64,000 nt of DNA. Source: Affinibrenneria salicis. GTDB lineage: Bacteria > Pseudomonadota > Gammaproteobacteria > Enterobacterales > Enterobacteriaceae. Location: assembly GCF_008710095.1 (NCBI RefSeq), contig NZ_VYKJ01000006.1:258318-322317 (forward strand). Direction: 5' to 3'. The notes under the pieces were generated by a model that was not told the origin of the DNA, did no database searches, and worked only from the letters and a program-made list of their open reading frames with translations. How positions within the stretch are numbered: position 1 is the stretch's first letter; the number at the start of each line of letters is the position of its first letter. Positions 26,697 to 36,143 of this stretch are shown here, in pieces. The position numbers were made by a program, and so were the translations under genes.

Positions 26697-27719
26697 TCAG
26701 CCGCCCAATAGATTATGCAGGAAGCGCGCGTCATAGTGCGGCGTCACGGTGAGTTTACCGCTGCTAATTTCATCGCTCACTGCGTTTACCTGTTGCCAGA
26801 TATCCGCCGGAATATGTTTAGTCTGCAATAAACTCACGGAGCCGTCTTTTAATGACGTCGTGTAATTGCGGCTGCCGAATTTATCGGCTTTTAAATCCTG
26901 GATCATGGCGGTAAATACCGGCGTAAGATTCCAGATTACCGAACTGAGTAAATTCCCTTTATCAATACTCGATTTATCGCCGATGACGTCAATAAAGTAG
27001 ACTTTGCCGCCGTCGATGGCTTTGCTGGTTTCCACCGCCTGCAGCATGCCGAAGCTGGAACCATTGCCCTGGCCGAAAACAATGTCCGCGCCCGCGGCGA
27101 TCACCGAACTGGTGACGCGTTTGCCGCCGGCGGCGTCGCTGTAGGCGGCCGGGCCGATCACCGCATAGCGGATCTTAATATCGGCTTTGGTCGCCCGCGC
27201 GCCCTGGATAAAGGCGCTGGACTGGGCGTTCCATGACGGCGGCTCGCCGGAAACGACAATCCCCAGGGTGCCGGTGCGCGTCATTTTGGCCGCCAGCACG
27301 CCCGCCAGATAAGCGCCTTCGTGGCCGCTGGAGGTATAGTCGGCGACCGCTCCCTCTTTGCGCGCGTCCGGCCGGTCGGTGATGGCGACGGGGATTTGCG
27401 TCTGGGCGCCGATCTCCGGCGCGGCCATGTTGTAGCCGCTGGCGTGGGCGATCAGCAGCTGCGCGCCGTCGTCGGTCAGATCGCGCAGCGTCGGGCGCGC
27501 ATCGCCATAGCCGAGATTTTCCGCCACCATTACGTCGACATTTTCCGCTTTGCCCGCCGCTCGCGCGGCGTCAATGCCCTGTTGATTCCAGCCGAAATCC
27601 GTTCCCTGCTCCGGGGTTAAAATCGCAATGGATTTCACTTCGGCGGCCTGCGCCGAACTGCATAATGCCGCCAAAAGTGTTATCGTTCCCGCATATTTCA
27701 GTGCGCGCTTTATCACCAT
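26697..27719 (-). CDS. BMP-family (nucleoside/purine) substrate-binding protein
   Basis: About 340 residues with a signal peptide ending SSAQAAEVK. There is no lipobox Cys, so it is soluble periplasmic rather than a lipoprotein as in Gram-positives. The PnrA/BMP fold is shown by SIAILTPEQGTDFGWNQQGID, YTSSGHEGAYLAGVLAAKMT and FGQGNGSSFGMLQA. The ATG at 27719 (MVIKRALKYAG) has an AGGGTG site; an ATG at 27743 is the alternative. A gap of ~180 bp to the ATPase gene is larger than elsewhere in the operon. The ligand is probably a nucleoside or purine-like compound; this fits the neighbouring AtzE/HpxY-type amidase but is not proven. Confidence 0.87.
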   Translation of the reverse strand: MVIKRALKYAGTITLLAALCSSAQAAEVKSIAILTPEQGTDFGWNQQGIDAARAAGKAENVDVMVAENLGYGDARPTLRDLTDDGAQLLIAHASGYNMAAPEIGAQTQIPVAITDRPDARKEGAVADYTSSGHEGAYLAGVLAAKMTRTGTLGIVVSGEPPSWNAQSSAFIQGARATKADIKIRYAVIGPAAYSDAAGGKRVTSSVIAAGADIVFGQGNGSSFGMLQAVETSKAIDGGKVYFIDVIGDKSSIDKGNLLSSVIWNLTPVFTAMIQDLKADKFGSRNYTTSLKDGSVSLLQTKHIPADIWQQVNAVSDEISSGKLTVTPHYDARFLHNLLGG

Positions 27720-27812
27720 GTTCACCCTGTATCGATTCATCATTAACTTTGATTCGGAAAAATTTTTGCTGTGGCGTCGCCAGCCTGCGCGTGGCTGTTT
27801 GCGGAGTGATTT

Positions 27813-28259
27813 ATGAAAGCCTTACCATCATTTTTATTCCTTATGTTAATTAACTGTACGGCGGCTATCGCAACAGAAAATAGTGAAACCGGACGGGGAA
27901 CATGGGGATTGAGCATTATTCCGGTCACGCTGACGAACAGCGGGAATAGCCCGTTGACTTGTTCTGCTTCTACTGCACATTGGTATTCTGTGGCACTGGG
28001 CGATATTCAGCAAGGAAAAACCCTGCGCTTTAATCTGTGGAAAAACAGCGCGACGGGCGAAGTCTTTGTGCTGAATGCGCACCAGGATCGGATGCCGGTG
28101 CAGAGCCTGTGGTGCGGGGAAAGCCGCGACGCCTATAACTCCCGCCGGCAACTGGCGCTGCCGGATCGGCGGGGCCGCGCGCCGCGACCGATCACGCTGC
28201 GCTGCGCGGCCGGCGCGCAGCGCGTTAACTGCCGGCCCGCCTCTGATCCGGCGGGCTGA
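27813..28259 (+). CDS. Hypothetical secreted protein
   Basis: A 148-residue protein with a signal peptide (LPSFLFLMLINCTAAIATEN) and a mature part with Cys in PLTCSAST, SLWCGES, LRCAAG and VNCRP, which could form two disulfides. It does not match a family I recognise. The beta-rich N-terminal part is followed by a basic, less ordered tail. It is divergent from the BMP binding-protein gene (about 90 bp between starts) and convergent with mgtA. Confidence 0.6.
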   Translation: MKALPSFLFLMLINCTAAIATENSETGRGTWGLSIIPVTLTNSGNSPLTCSASTAHWYSVALGDIQQGKTLRFNLWKNSATGEVFVLNAHQDRMPVQSLWCGESRDAYNSRRQLALPDRRGRAPRPITLRCAAGAQRVNCRPASDPAG

Positions 28260-28315
28260 ACCTCATTTCCGGCGTTGGGCTTCCGTCGCCGCGTTTTTTT
28301 TCCGGGCGCGCGGCG

Positions 28316-31033
28316 TCAGAACCACTGGCCGAAGCGGCGAATATAGGCGAGTTTCACCAACTGGGCGACCGTGCAATAGCCGATTAGCGTGGCGGCCAGC
28401 CACGGGAAGTAGGCCCAGGGCAAAGACTGTAGTCCGATCAGGGGGCCCAGCGGCGAAAACGGCAGATAAATCCCCAGCGCCATCACCAGTCCGGTCGTCA
28501 GCATCACCGGCAGCGCGGCCGTGCTCTGGATGAACGGGATCTTGCGGGTGCGCAGCATGTGCACCACCAGCGTCTGCGACAGCAATCCTTCCACAAACCA
28601 GCCGGACTGGAACAGCGCCTGGTGTTCCACGCTGTTGGCGGCGAATACAAACCACATCAGCGCGTAGGTGGTGATATCAAAAATAGAGGAGGTCGGGCCG
28701 ATCCAAATCATAAAACGACCGATGTTTTTGGCGTCCCATTTGCGCGGCTTACGTAAAAACGCCTTGTCCATTTTGTCCCACGGCAGCGATAGCTGCGAGA
28801 TGTCGTACATCAGGTTCTGAATCAGCAGATGGATCGCCAACATCGGCAGAAAGGGAATAAAGGCGCTGGCGACCAGCACCGAGAACACGTTGCCGAAGTT
28901 GGAGCTGGCGGTCATATTCAGATATTTAATGATGTTGCCGAAGGTTTCGCGTCCTTTTATCACCCCCTGTTCCAGCACCAACAGGTTCTTTTCCAGCAGG
29001 ATGATATCCGCCGATTCTTTGGCGATATCGGTGCCGGTATCGACGGAAATACCGATATCGGCGTCGCGCAGCGCCGGGGCGTCGTTGAGGCCGTCGCCCA
29101 GGAAGCCAACGGTATGATCCCCGGCCTGCAGCGCTTTGAGTACGCGTGATTTTTGCAACGGCGTCAGGCGGCAGAATACCGTACGTTGTTCGACCAGCCC
29201 GGCGAGTCGTTCGTCGCTCAGCGTGTCGAGCTGCGCGCCGCACAATGGTTCGCCGGGCTCCAGGCCGACATCGCGGCAGATTTTGCTGGTGATGACCGGA
29301 TTGTCGCCGGTCAGGACTTTCACCGTCACGCCGTTTTCATGCAGCGCGCGGATCGCCGCCGCGGCGCTCTCTTTCGGCGGATCGAGGAAGGTCAACAGGC
29401 CGTGGATCACCAGATTGCGTTCGTCGCTGACGCGTAATGGCCGCGCGATCTCGGCCGGCTGCCGTTCGCGCGCGCCGATCATCAGGACGCGAAAGCCTTG
29501 CTGGTTGTAGCGTTGCGCCAGCGTATGCAGCGCAGTCCGGCGCGCCGGGTCCAGCGGCGCCGGCCGGCCGTTTTCGCAGATGTGCGTGGCGATCGCCAGC
29601 ATCTCTTCCACGGCGCCTTTACAGATTAGCCGCTGGCGATTGTCTTCGTCCGCCAGCACGATGGACAGACGTCGGCGGATAAAATCAAACGGCAGCTCGT
29701 CGATTTTGCGATAGCGTTTCAGCGCGGCGATGGCCGGCTTATTCCGGCCGAAGCGCATGATCGCCTTATCCATCAGGTTTTTCATACCGCTCTGGTACGC
29801 GCTGTTTAGCCAGGCCAGCTGCAGTACGCTCTCGTCGTTGCGACCGTGAATATCAAGATGGTGTTCAAGGATGATGCGGTCCTGCGTCAGGGTGCCGGTT
29901 TTATCGGTGCAGAGGATGTCCATGGCGCCAAAATTCTGGATGGCGTTCAGCCGTTTCACCACCACTTTGCGGCGCGACATGGCGATCGCGCCTTTCGCCA
30001 GGTTGGAAGAGACGATCATCGGCAGCATTTCCGGCGTTAAGCCGACGGCCACCGCCAGCGCGAACAGGCTGGCCTCCATCCAGTCTCCTTTGGTAAAGCC
30101 GTTGATCAGCAACACGATCGGCACCATCACCGCCATAAAGCGGATCAGCAGCCAGCTAACGCTGCTGACTCCGCGATCGAACGCGGTCTGCGCGCGGGCG
30201 CCGACGATGGATTTCGCCAGCGAGCCGAACCAGGTATGGCTGCCGGTAGCCACCACGACGGCGGTGGCCGTGCCGCTGGATACGCTGGTGCCCATCAGGC
30301 ACACTCCCGACAGCGCCAGCAGATCCTGTTCGCCGATCTGATGCGTTTGCGCGTCTTTGGCGCGGATGTCGCCGAGCAGGTCATATTTTTCCACCGGCAG
30401 CGATTCGCCGGTCAGCGCCGCCTGGCTGACGAACAGATCCCGCGAGGCGATCAGCCGCACGTCGGCCGGTACGATATCGCCGGCGGAGAGGTACAGAATG
30501 TCGCCGGGCACCAACTGCTGCAGCGGGACCTCCTGCTGTGCGGGCGCGGCGTTATCGGCGGCGCGGCGCAGCACGGTGGCGGTGGTGCGCACCATCGACT
30601 TCAGCGCTTCGGCGGCTTTGTTGGTGCGGTATTCCTGCCAGAAACGCAGCAGACCGCTCAGGCCGACCATCACCACCATGATTGTGATGCCGGCCAGCGA
30701 GGTTTGTTCGTTTTGCAGCCGCGGCAGCCAGTAATCGGTCATAAAGCTGATGGCCGCCAGCACGATCAGCACATAAATGAACGGATTGTTAAAGGCGGCG
30801 AGCAGTTGCAGCAGCGCGTGCGGCGCTTGTTCATGCGCCACCCGGTTTTCGCCATAGGTTTGCAGGCGTTCGGCGACGTCGTCCCCGGTTAAACCATACC
30901 GATGGGTATTCAGATTTGCCAGCGTCTGATCCAGGCTGTTTTGCGCCTCGCGGGCGATGGCGAAAGCGGGCGCCGTTTTCGGTTGCCCGGCGCGGCGCGG
31001 CACGTTCTGATTAGTCATGTTGGTCATGTTCAT
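28316..31033 (-). CDS. mgtA: Magnesium-translocating P-type ATPase
   Basis: A 905-residue P3B-type ATPase for Mg2+ uptake across the inner membrane. The phosphorylated Asp377 is in CTDKTGTLT. Other P-type motifs seen are TGES (ALTGESLPVEK), KGAVEEML in the nucleotide-binding domain, and GDGLNDAPALRDADIGISVDTG at the hinge. The ~55-residue N-terminal extension and C-terminal helices (QNLMYDISQLSLPWDKMD) are those of MgtA/MgtB. It is monocistronic. In enterics it is PhoP-controlled and has a regulatory 5' leader; the leader here shows no MgtL sequence I can recognise. Confidence 0.95.
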   Translation of the reverse strand: MNMTNMTNQNVPRRAGQPKTAPAFAIAREAQNSLDQTLANLNTHRYGLTGDDVAERLQTYGENRVAHEQAPHALLQLLAAFNNPFIYVLIVLAAISFMTDYWLPRLQNEQTSLAGITIMVVMVGLSGLLRFWQEYRTNKAAEALKSMVRTTATVLRRAADNAAPAQQEVPLQQLVPGDILYLSAGDIVPADVRLIASRDLFVSQAALTGESLPVEKYDLLGDIRAKDAQTHQIGEQDLLALSGVCLMGTSVSSGTATAVVVATGSHTWFGSLAKSIVGARAQTAFDRGVSSVSWLLIRFMAVMVPIVLLINGFTKGDWMEASLFALAVAVGLTPEMLPMIVSSNLAKGAIAMSRRKVVVKRLNAIQNFGAMDILCTDKTGTLTQDRIILEHHLDIHGRNDESVLQLAWLNSAYQSGMKNLMDKAIMRFGRNKPAIAALKRYRKIDELPFDFIRRRLSIVLADEDNRQRLICKGAVEEMLAIATHICENGRPAPLDPARRTALHTLAQRYNQQGFRVLMIGARERQPAEIARPLRVSDERNLVIHGLLTFLDPPKESAAAAIRALHENGVTVKVLTGDNPVITSKICRDVGLEPGEPLCGAQLDTLSDERLAGLVEQRTVFCRLTPLQKSRVLKALQAGDHTVGFLGDGLNDAPALRDADIGISVDTGTDIAKESADIILLEKNLLVLEQGVIKGRETFGNIIKYLNMTASSNFGNVFSVLVASAFIPFLPMLAIHLLIQNLMYDISQLSLPWDKMDKAFLRKPRKWDAKNIGRFMIWIGPTSSIFDITTYALMWFVFAANSVEHQALFQSGWFVEGLLSQTLVVHMLRTRKIPFIQSTAALPVMLTTGLVMALGIYLPFSPLGPLIGLQSLPWAYFPWLAATLIGYCTVAQLVKLAYIRRFGQWF

Positions 31034-32615
31034 ATTCTCTTTTGCTCTGTCCGCCGCGCAGGGGCGCGCATCCCGGTTTTCCCGGGGCGTAAGCGGGCTG
31101 CGCCCAACCGCTTCCAGGGCGTGGAAAGACGCAGGCGGCCGAGTTTTCAGCGCCGGGCTGATTCCGTGAGCGGGGCGGCAACGTCGATCCGTAAATGCGG
31201 ATCACCGGGTGCGGCCGACACTCCCGCCATCTGAAAGATGAAGGGGATAAAAATGATTAAGCGTTACGGGCGGGAGAAGAGGAACGGAAGGTGTGTACTC
31301 GTTATACTTCAAGCTACGGGCGCGTTGGCTCCCCTGTCGCTCGAATGATCTGGAGTAAACGGCGTGGATCTTGTTCCCTTATGCCGCCCGGCGCGGTTTA
31401 CCGGATATTCGGGGGTTATCGTCCATGTGGTCTCCTTGTCAGATGCACTGCGGGCGTAAACGCCGCGCGACGCGATTATCAGTAAGGGGATGCAACAGTC
31501 CGTAAAGGTGGAGTGATGCTGCCCGCCAGAACCGGCAAGCAACAGATCGGAAATGATGAGTCAGCTTGCCCGTGATCGAATGCAAAAATCGACCTGAGTA
31601 TAAAAACCGGGATTGTCCAAAAGGGTCTCCGCTAAGTTGACGAGCCTGAACTATAAAGACGCCATGTCGGCCTGTAAACCCGGTTTCTAAACCCTGGCTA
31701 AACGCCCGGACTGAAAAATTTTCGCCGGCCGCGCAGGGGCCGGCCGTATGTTTTTGCCGCCGCCTATCCTGCGCGGCACTCTCGCGCGGGATTTCCCGGC
31801 ATGAGCCGAATCGTTACGCGCAGGCAACGCAACTGTAAGCAGAAATCTATTATCCGACGTGCGGAATTGAGTGACATCAACGTTTCGGTAACCGGAACAG
31901 GGCAGGATATAGCGCCTGACGCAGTCGCTATAAATTGTCCGGCGAGATAATTATTGCCGATTTTTTATCCGTTAGAACAACAAAAATTAAATAAACAGGG
32001 AAAACGGCGCGGCAAATCATCCAGAATATTATATAAATATAAGTAAAATTTTTATTATCTAATAAAATTAATTTTGGATAGTGTGGCGGTATTTTATTAT
32101 CCTGGCCCATTTTGTCTATCGCTCATTTTGATGGCGCGGCGCTACTGATTACATTAATTAAATACTAACGTAGCGTAACGATTGATAATCATTTATTGGC
32201 TGCGCGAATGTTCCTGGTTTGCTGACATCAACGTTGTTAATACATAATCAAAAACGATTATCAGTCTGTTTTATGAATTTTTTGTTTACCGTATGAAGTT
32301 TTCTTTTCTTATTGAATGTGTAGACAAACAACAATTGAAATAACTCATTATTTTTTAGGGAAAAATAGCTGTTTATTTGTGATTTATCCTATTTGCATTA
32401 TCAGTTTTTTATAGAAAATGCGCTAAAACTCTTGAGTTAATTAGTCGGTATGCCTTAAGATTATTCTCATTTCTTGTGGTTCCTGGATAAGAAAAACTTT
32501 TCATTCACTGAGTTATTTTTCTGACAAGTTGATGACGTCTGGCTTGCTTATGTTTGCCGGGGGTGATCGGTCGTGCGTGGGTGTTTATTTAATATTAAAT
32601 TTTAAGGAATGAAAA
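31034..32615. other. Long intergenic region between mgtA and the flp/tad locus
   Basis: The part next to mgtA (31034-31330) should hold its promoter and leader. On the minus strand one frame there is proline-rich (TPSVPLLPPVTL around 31260-31310), loosely reminiscent of Mg2+-sensing leader peptides, but no start codon is clear. At ~31298-31350 there is a degenerate terminus of the 270-bp repeat family (TATACTTCAAGCTACGGGC then GCGTTGGCT). From ~31900 to 32600 the DNA is AT-rich and should contain the flp promoter. No convincing gene was found; a 60-residue minus-strand frame at 31928-32110 looks spurious. Confidence 0.4.
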
Positions 32616-32804
32616 ATGATGCGTAAATTATTTAAGTCATTGCAGAAGGATGAACGCGGCGTCTCCGCCCTGGAATACGCCATTCTGGCCGGTGTAATTG
32701 TCGTGGTTGTGGTAACCGGGGTTACTGGATTCAAGGACCAAATCAGTTCGCTGTTTACGAATGCCGGTTCATCGATTAGCAAAGCGGTAGAAGCTTCAAA
32801 GTAA
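32616..32804 (+). CDS. flp: Flp-family type IVb pilin
   Basis: A 62-residue prepilin, the major subunit of Flp pili. A short basic leader (MMRKLFKSLQKDERG) precedes the processing site. Cleavage after Gly leaves a mature pilin starting VSALEYAILAGVIVVVVV, with the Glu and Tyr of the G|XXXXEY motif, the hallmark of Flp pilins. It is preceded by AAGGAATG and an AT-rich promoter region. It is followed after 8 bp by its prepilin peptidase, and is the first gene of a 13-gene tad locus. Confidence 0.93.
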   Translation: MMRKLFKSLQKDERGVSALEYAILAGVIVVVVVTGVTGFKDQISSLFTNAGSSISKAVEASK

Positions 32805-32812
32805 AATAATTA

Positions 32813-33334
32813 ATGCCCTTTTTTACGCCCATTATTATTGCGCTGTTAATCGTCCTGTTCGGACTATTAATCCGTGCCGATTTGACCCGGCGTTGTTTAC
32901 CTAATCGCTGGGTGGGCTATTACGCTCTGCTGTTTCCCGCTTACGCCTCGAGTCAGGGGATGAGCGGGGGAGAGTTCGCCGCCCACTGCCTGGTGGGGGC
33001 GCTGGCCTTTCTGTTCCTGCTGCTGCCGTTTTTGCGCGGCGGCGCCGGCGGCGGCGATGTCAAATTGGGCACGGTAGTGATGATGTGGGCGGGGCCGCAT
33101 GCCGCGGCCTCCGTACTGGTGGCGATTGGTCTGGTCGGCGCGCTGATCGGAATAGCTGGCTGGCTGGCGGACCGTTTGACGACTAAGCGGCCGCCGGCCG
33201 CGTCAGCGGCGCGCGCGGAGCAGCCGGGCTTGTCGCCCGGTTACCTTCTGTCGGCCCGGCGCGGGGTGCCCTATGGCGTCGCGCTGGTAGCCGGCGGAAT
33301 AACGGCGCTGCTCAGCCAGGGGCTGTTGTCTTAG
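32813..33334 (+). CDS. tadV: Prepilin peptidase TadV/CpaA (A24 family)
   Basis: A 173-residue membrane aspartic peptidase that cleaves the Flp prepilin leader. The two catalytic Asp are visible: one in the early loop (RADLTRRCLPNRWV) and one in GGGDVKLG. It has the short form lacking the cytoplasmic methyltransferase domain of PilD, as usual in tad loci. Four to five TM segments are present, with a polar insertion at ~125-145. Confidence 0.9.
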   Translation: MPFFTPIIIALLIVLFGLLIRADLTRRCLPNRWVGYYALLFPAYASSQGMSGGEFAAHCLVGALAFLFLLLPFLRGGAGGGDVKLGTVVMMWAGPHAAASVLVAIGLVGALIGIAGWLADRLTTKRPPAASAARAEQPGLSPGYLLSARRGVPYGVALVAGGITALLSQGLLS

Positions 33335-33414
33335 CCCTGCCATCCGCAAGAAATTTTTCAACGACAGGTCGCTTTTTTCAGCCATCTGATCATCGAGCCG
33401 GGAGTCGCCTGTTG

Positions 33415-34347
33415 ATGTCTTCAGTCTTGAAATTTGCCTTAATTCTGCTGGCCGCGGCGCTGCTGGCCGTCGTTGCGCGTCTGTGGTTCGTCAGCAGTCA
33501 GAGCATCGCGCCGCCGCCGGCCCAGGTTGTGCAGGTGCGGGTCGCGGCGGCGGCGCTGCCGGCCGGATTGCTGCTGCGCGAAGGGGATATGAACTGGCAA
33601 GCCTGGCCTGACGGCAAAGAGCCGCAGGGCGCGCTGCGCGAGGGGCGCGACGAGGCCAAATTAAGCGGCGCGCTGTTGCGCAAGCCGATAGCCGCGGGAG
33701 AGCCGATTTTGGCCGGCGACATTATTCGCTCCGACGCGCCCGGTTTTCTGGCCGCGGTATTAAAGCCGGGCATGCGGGCCGTTTCGGTGCCGGTGGATGA
33801 CGTGTCCGGCAACGCGGGGCTGATTCAGCCGGGGGATTTCGTCGATATCATTCTGACCCAGCGGATGCGCCAGGAAGAGAATAATCATAACCGCGATACG
33901 CGCCTGGTGGTGAGTGAAACGGTGGTGGAACGGGCGCGGATTATCGCCGTCGGCTCCAGCATCCAGCGCCAGACGGAAGAGAGCGGCAAGGCGAATCGCG
34001 CCAGAACGGTCACCATTGAGGTGGCGCCGCGCGCCGCCGAAGCGGTGACGGTGGCGGCGCAGCTGGGCAACCTGTCCATGGCGCTGCGCAGTTTCGCGCG
34101 GGAAGACCGGGAGGAGGGCAATCATGACGCGGCGTCCGGCGCGACCGCCTCGGTCGTCGCGTGGGACAGCGCCCGCGGGGAGGCGTCGCGCCCGGTATGG
34201 GGCAATGATGTTTCGCGCGCGCTGGAGGGCGAGAAACGTGCGGACGCCGCCGCGGAAGGAACCATCGGCCCGCAAAGATCACGTCGGGTGATCATTCTGC
34301 GGGGCAGTCAACGTCAGGAACAGGAATTTAACACCTATGCTCGCTAA
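33415..34347 (+). CDS. cpaB: Flp pilus assembly protein CpaB/RcpC
   Basis: A 310-residue protein with one N-terminal TM helix and a periplasmic SAF domain (~45-110, AAALPAGLLLREGDM...AAGEPILAGDII), followed by the RcpC/CpaB core (VDDVSGNAGLIQPGDFVDIILTQ). Members act in the periplasm with the secretin, possibly engaging peptidoglycan. The ATG at 33415 is preferred to the TTG at 33412, with GGGAG 9 bp upstream. It overlaps the secretin gene by 11 bp. Confidence 0.88.
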   Translation: MSSVLKFALILLAAALLAVVARLWFVSSQSIAPPPAQVVQVRVAAAALPAGLLLREGDMNWQAWPDGKEPQGALREGRDEAKLSGALLRKPIAAGEPILAGDIIRSDAPGFLAAVLKPGMRAVSVPVDDVSGNAGLIQPGDFVDIILTQRMRQEENNHNRDTRLVVSETVVERARIIAVGSSIQRQTEESGKANRARTVTIEVAPRAAEAVTVAAQLGNLSMALRSFAREDREEGNHDAASGATASVVAWDSARGEASRPVWGNDVSRALEGEKRADAAAEGTIGPQRSRRVIILRGSQRQEQEFNTYAR

Positions 34348-35695
34348 GATTTCATGGCCAGGATTGGCGCTAGCGCTGGCCGCTTTATGTATGACGGCCG
34401 GCGCGGCGGGCGCGGCGCAGACGATGGCGCTGGCGGTCGGTCAGGGCGAACTGCTGCGCGTATCGGGCCAGATGGAGTCGGTGTTCGTGGCCGACCCGGA
34501 GATCGCCGATGTTCAGTCGCCGGCGCCGGGCGCGGTGCTGGTGCTGGGTAAGCGGGTGGGCACCACCTCGCTATACGCGCTGGATGGCGCCGGCAAACAG
34601 CTGTTGCAGCGCACGGTGGTGGTGCGCCATAACCTGGCCGAGATTCAGACGACGCTGCGCCAGCGTTTTCCGGCGCTGCGTCTGTCGCTGACCTCGTCGC
34701 CAGGCACCATTATGGTGGCCGGTTCGGTGCCCAACGCCGAAACGGCGGAGGCCATCAGCCAGACCGTTCGCCCCTGGCTGAACGACAAGGAACAGTTGCT
34801 CAACCAAATGTCGATAGCCAGTCCGGTGCAGGTGCATCTGCGGGTGCGGGTCACCGAAGTGTCGCGCGCGGTCACTCAGCAGTTCGGCGTCAACTGGGAA
34901 GCCATTACCAGCAAACCGGGTAATTTCTTGCTCGGGCTGGGCGGTACGCGCAACTTCGCCACCACCGCCTCGGGCGTGACCAATTACACCACGCAGTCCG
35001 GCTCTTACGGCATCATCGGCGGATTCAAATCGGGCAGCACTTCGATCGACACCATGATCGACGCGCTGGATAAAGAAGGGTTGATTAGCATCCTGGCCGA
35101 ACCGAACCTGACCGCGGTGTCCGGCCAAACCGCCAGCTTCCTGGCGGGCGGCGAGTTTCCGGTGCCGGTGCGTCAGGAGTCGGAAACCACCACCATCGAG
35201 TTCAAACCTTTCGGCGTCGCGCTCGATTTCACTCCCACCGTGCTGTCCGACGATCGCATCAGCCTCAAAGTGCGGCCGGAGATTAGCGAGATCGACGCCA
35301 ACAGCAGCATCACGATCGACGGGCTGACCATCCCCGGCATCTCCGTGCGGCGGGTGGAAACCACGGTTGAATTGGGCAGCGGGCAGAGTTTCGCCATCGG
35401 CGGCCTGCTGCAAAACAACGTCAGAGACGTGTTGTCGAAAGTGCCCGGCCTGGGGTCTATTCCGGTGCTGGGCAAGTTGTTTTCCTCTTCGGATTATCAA
35501 AACAGTAAAAGCGAGCTGGTGGTGATCGTCACGCCGTATCTGGTTCGCCCGGCCGCCGCCGGCCAGATGGCGACGCCGCTGGACAGCATGCGCGCCAGTT
35601 CCGATATCGAATACATGCTGCATAAAAAGATCGGCTTTGATCCGCTGCAGAGCAAGGTTCCACGCCTGACGGGCGCAGCCGGCTTTGTTTATTGA
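34337..35695 (+). CDS. rcpA: Type IVb pilus secretin RcpA/CpaC
   Basis: A 452-residue outer-membrane secretin. It has a signal peptide (ALALAALCMTAGAAGAAQ), an N-terminal pilus/T3SS-type domain (VGQGELLRVSGQMESVFVAD) and a C-terminal secretin domain (QTASFLAGGEFPVPV...VLSDDRISLKVRPEIS...SKVPGLGSIPVLGKLFSS). It forms the pore through which the Flp pilus leaves the cell, with the CpaD lipoprotein encoded next as its likely pilotin-like partner. Confidence 0.92.
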   Translation: MLAKISWPGLALALAALCMTAGAAGAAQTMALAVGQGELLRVSGQMESVFVADPEIADVQSPAPGAVLVLGKRVGTTSLYALDGAGKQLLQRTVVVRHNLAEIQTTLRQRFPALRLSLTSSPGTIMVAGSVPNAETAEAISQTVRPWLNDKEQLLNQMSIASPVQVHLRVRVTEVSRAVTQQFGVNWEAITSKPGNFLLGLGGTRNFATTASGVTNYTTQSGSYGIIGGFKSGSTSIDTMIDALDKEGLISILAEPNLTAVSGQTASFLAGGEFPVPVRQESETTTIEFKPFGVALDFTPTVLSDDRISLKVRPEISEIDANSSITIDGLTIPGISVRRVETTVELGSGQSFAIGGLLQNNVRDVLSKVPGLGSIPVLGKLFSSSDYQNSKSELVVIVTPYLVRPAAAGQMATPLDSMRASSDIEYMLHKKIGFDPLQSKVPRLTGAAGFVY

Positions 35696-35730
35696 CGACC
35701 CGCGATCCGAATAACTACGGGAGAGTGATG

Positions 35731-36141
35731 ATGAGAGTAACCGGGCTGGGACGATGCCTCGTTTGGCTGGCGGCCGGCGGCGCGCTGACGCTGCTGACCG
35801 GCTGTGGACGCGGGTGGCAACGGGATGTCGACGGTATGCCGGATGTTTCGTCCATCCGCTTACAGCAGCAGGGGACTCAGTGGGTCGCGCAGCCGCCGGA
35901 TTGCGCGTCTCTGCTGCAGCCGCAGCGCGACTGGCGCGATAACGATCGCTGGCGTATTGCGTTCGGCTGCGCCACCTATACCAACCTGGCGGTGAGTCTG
36001 GCGCGCCCGCAGGATTTGGCCGCGCCGCAGCCGTACCGCGCTATGCAGGCGGATGCGGCGGGGTTGGCGGTAAAGCGCTATCGCGACAACCAGGTTGAAC
36101 CGCTGCGGGAAACCCATTCCACGAAAAAAGTGAGTGAGTGA
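35731..36141 (+). CDS. cpaD: CpaD-like pilus assembly lipoprotein
   Basis: A 136-residue outer-membrane lipoprotein: signal peptide with lipobox LLTGC. The C-terminal half, FGCATYTNLAVSLARPQDLAAPQP, is the signature region of CpaD family proteins. GGGAGAG lies 5 bp before the ATG at 35731, preferred over 35728. It is shorter than alpha-proteobacterial CpaD. It sits between secretin and ATPase genes and presumably supports secretin assembly. Confidence 0.82.
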   Translation: MRVTGLGRCLVWLAAGGALTLLTGCGRGWQRDVDGMPDVSSIRLQQQGTQWVAQPPDCASLLQPQRDWRDNDRWRIAFGCATYTNLAVSLARPQDLAAPQPYRAMQADAAGLAVKRYRDNQVEPLRETHSTKKVSE

Positions 36142-36143
36142 CC

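Noticed and set aside
31928..32110. 60-residue hydrophobic minus-strand frame upstream of flp
   Set aside because: It lies in AT-rich DNA where such frames are expected, with no ribosome site; more likely promoter DNA of the tad locus.
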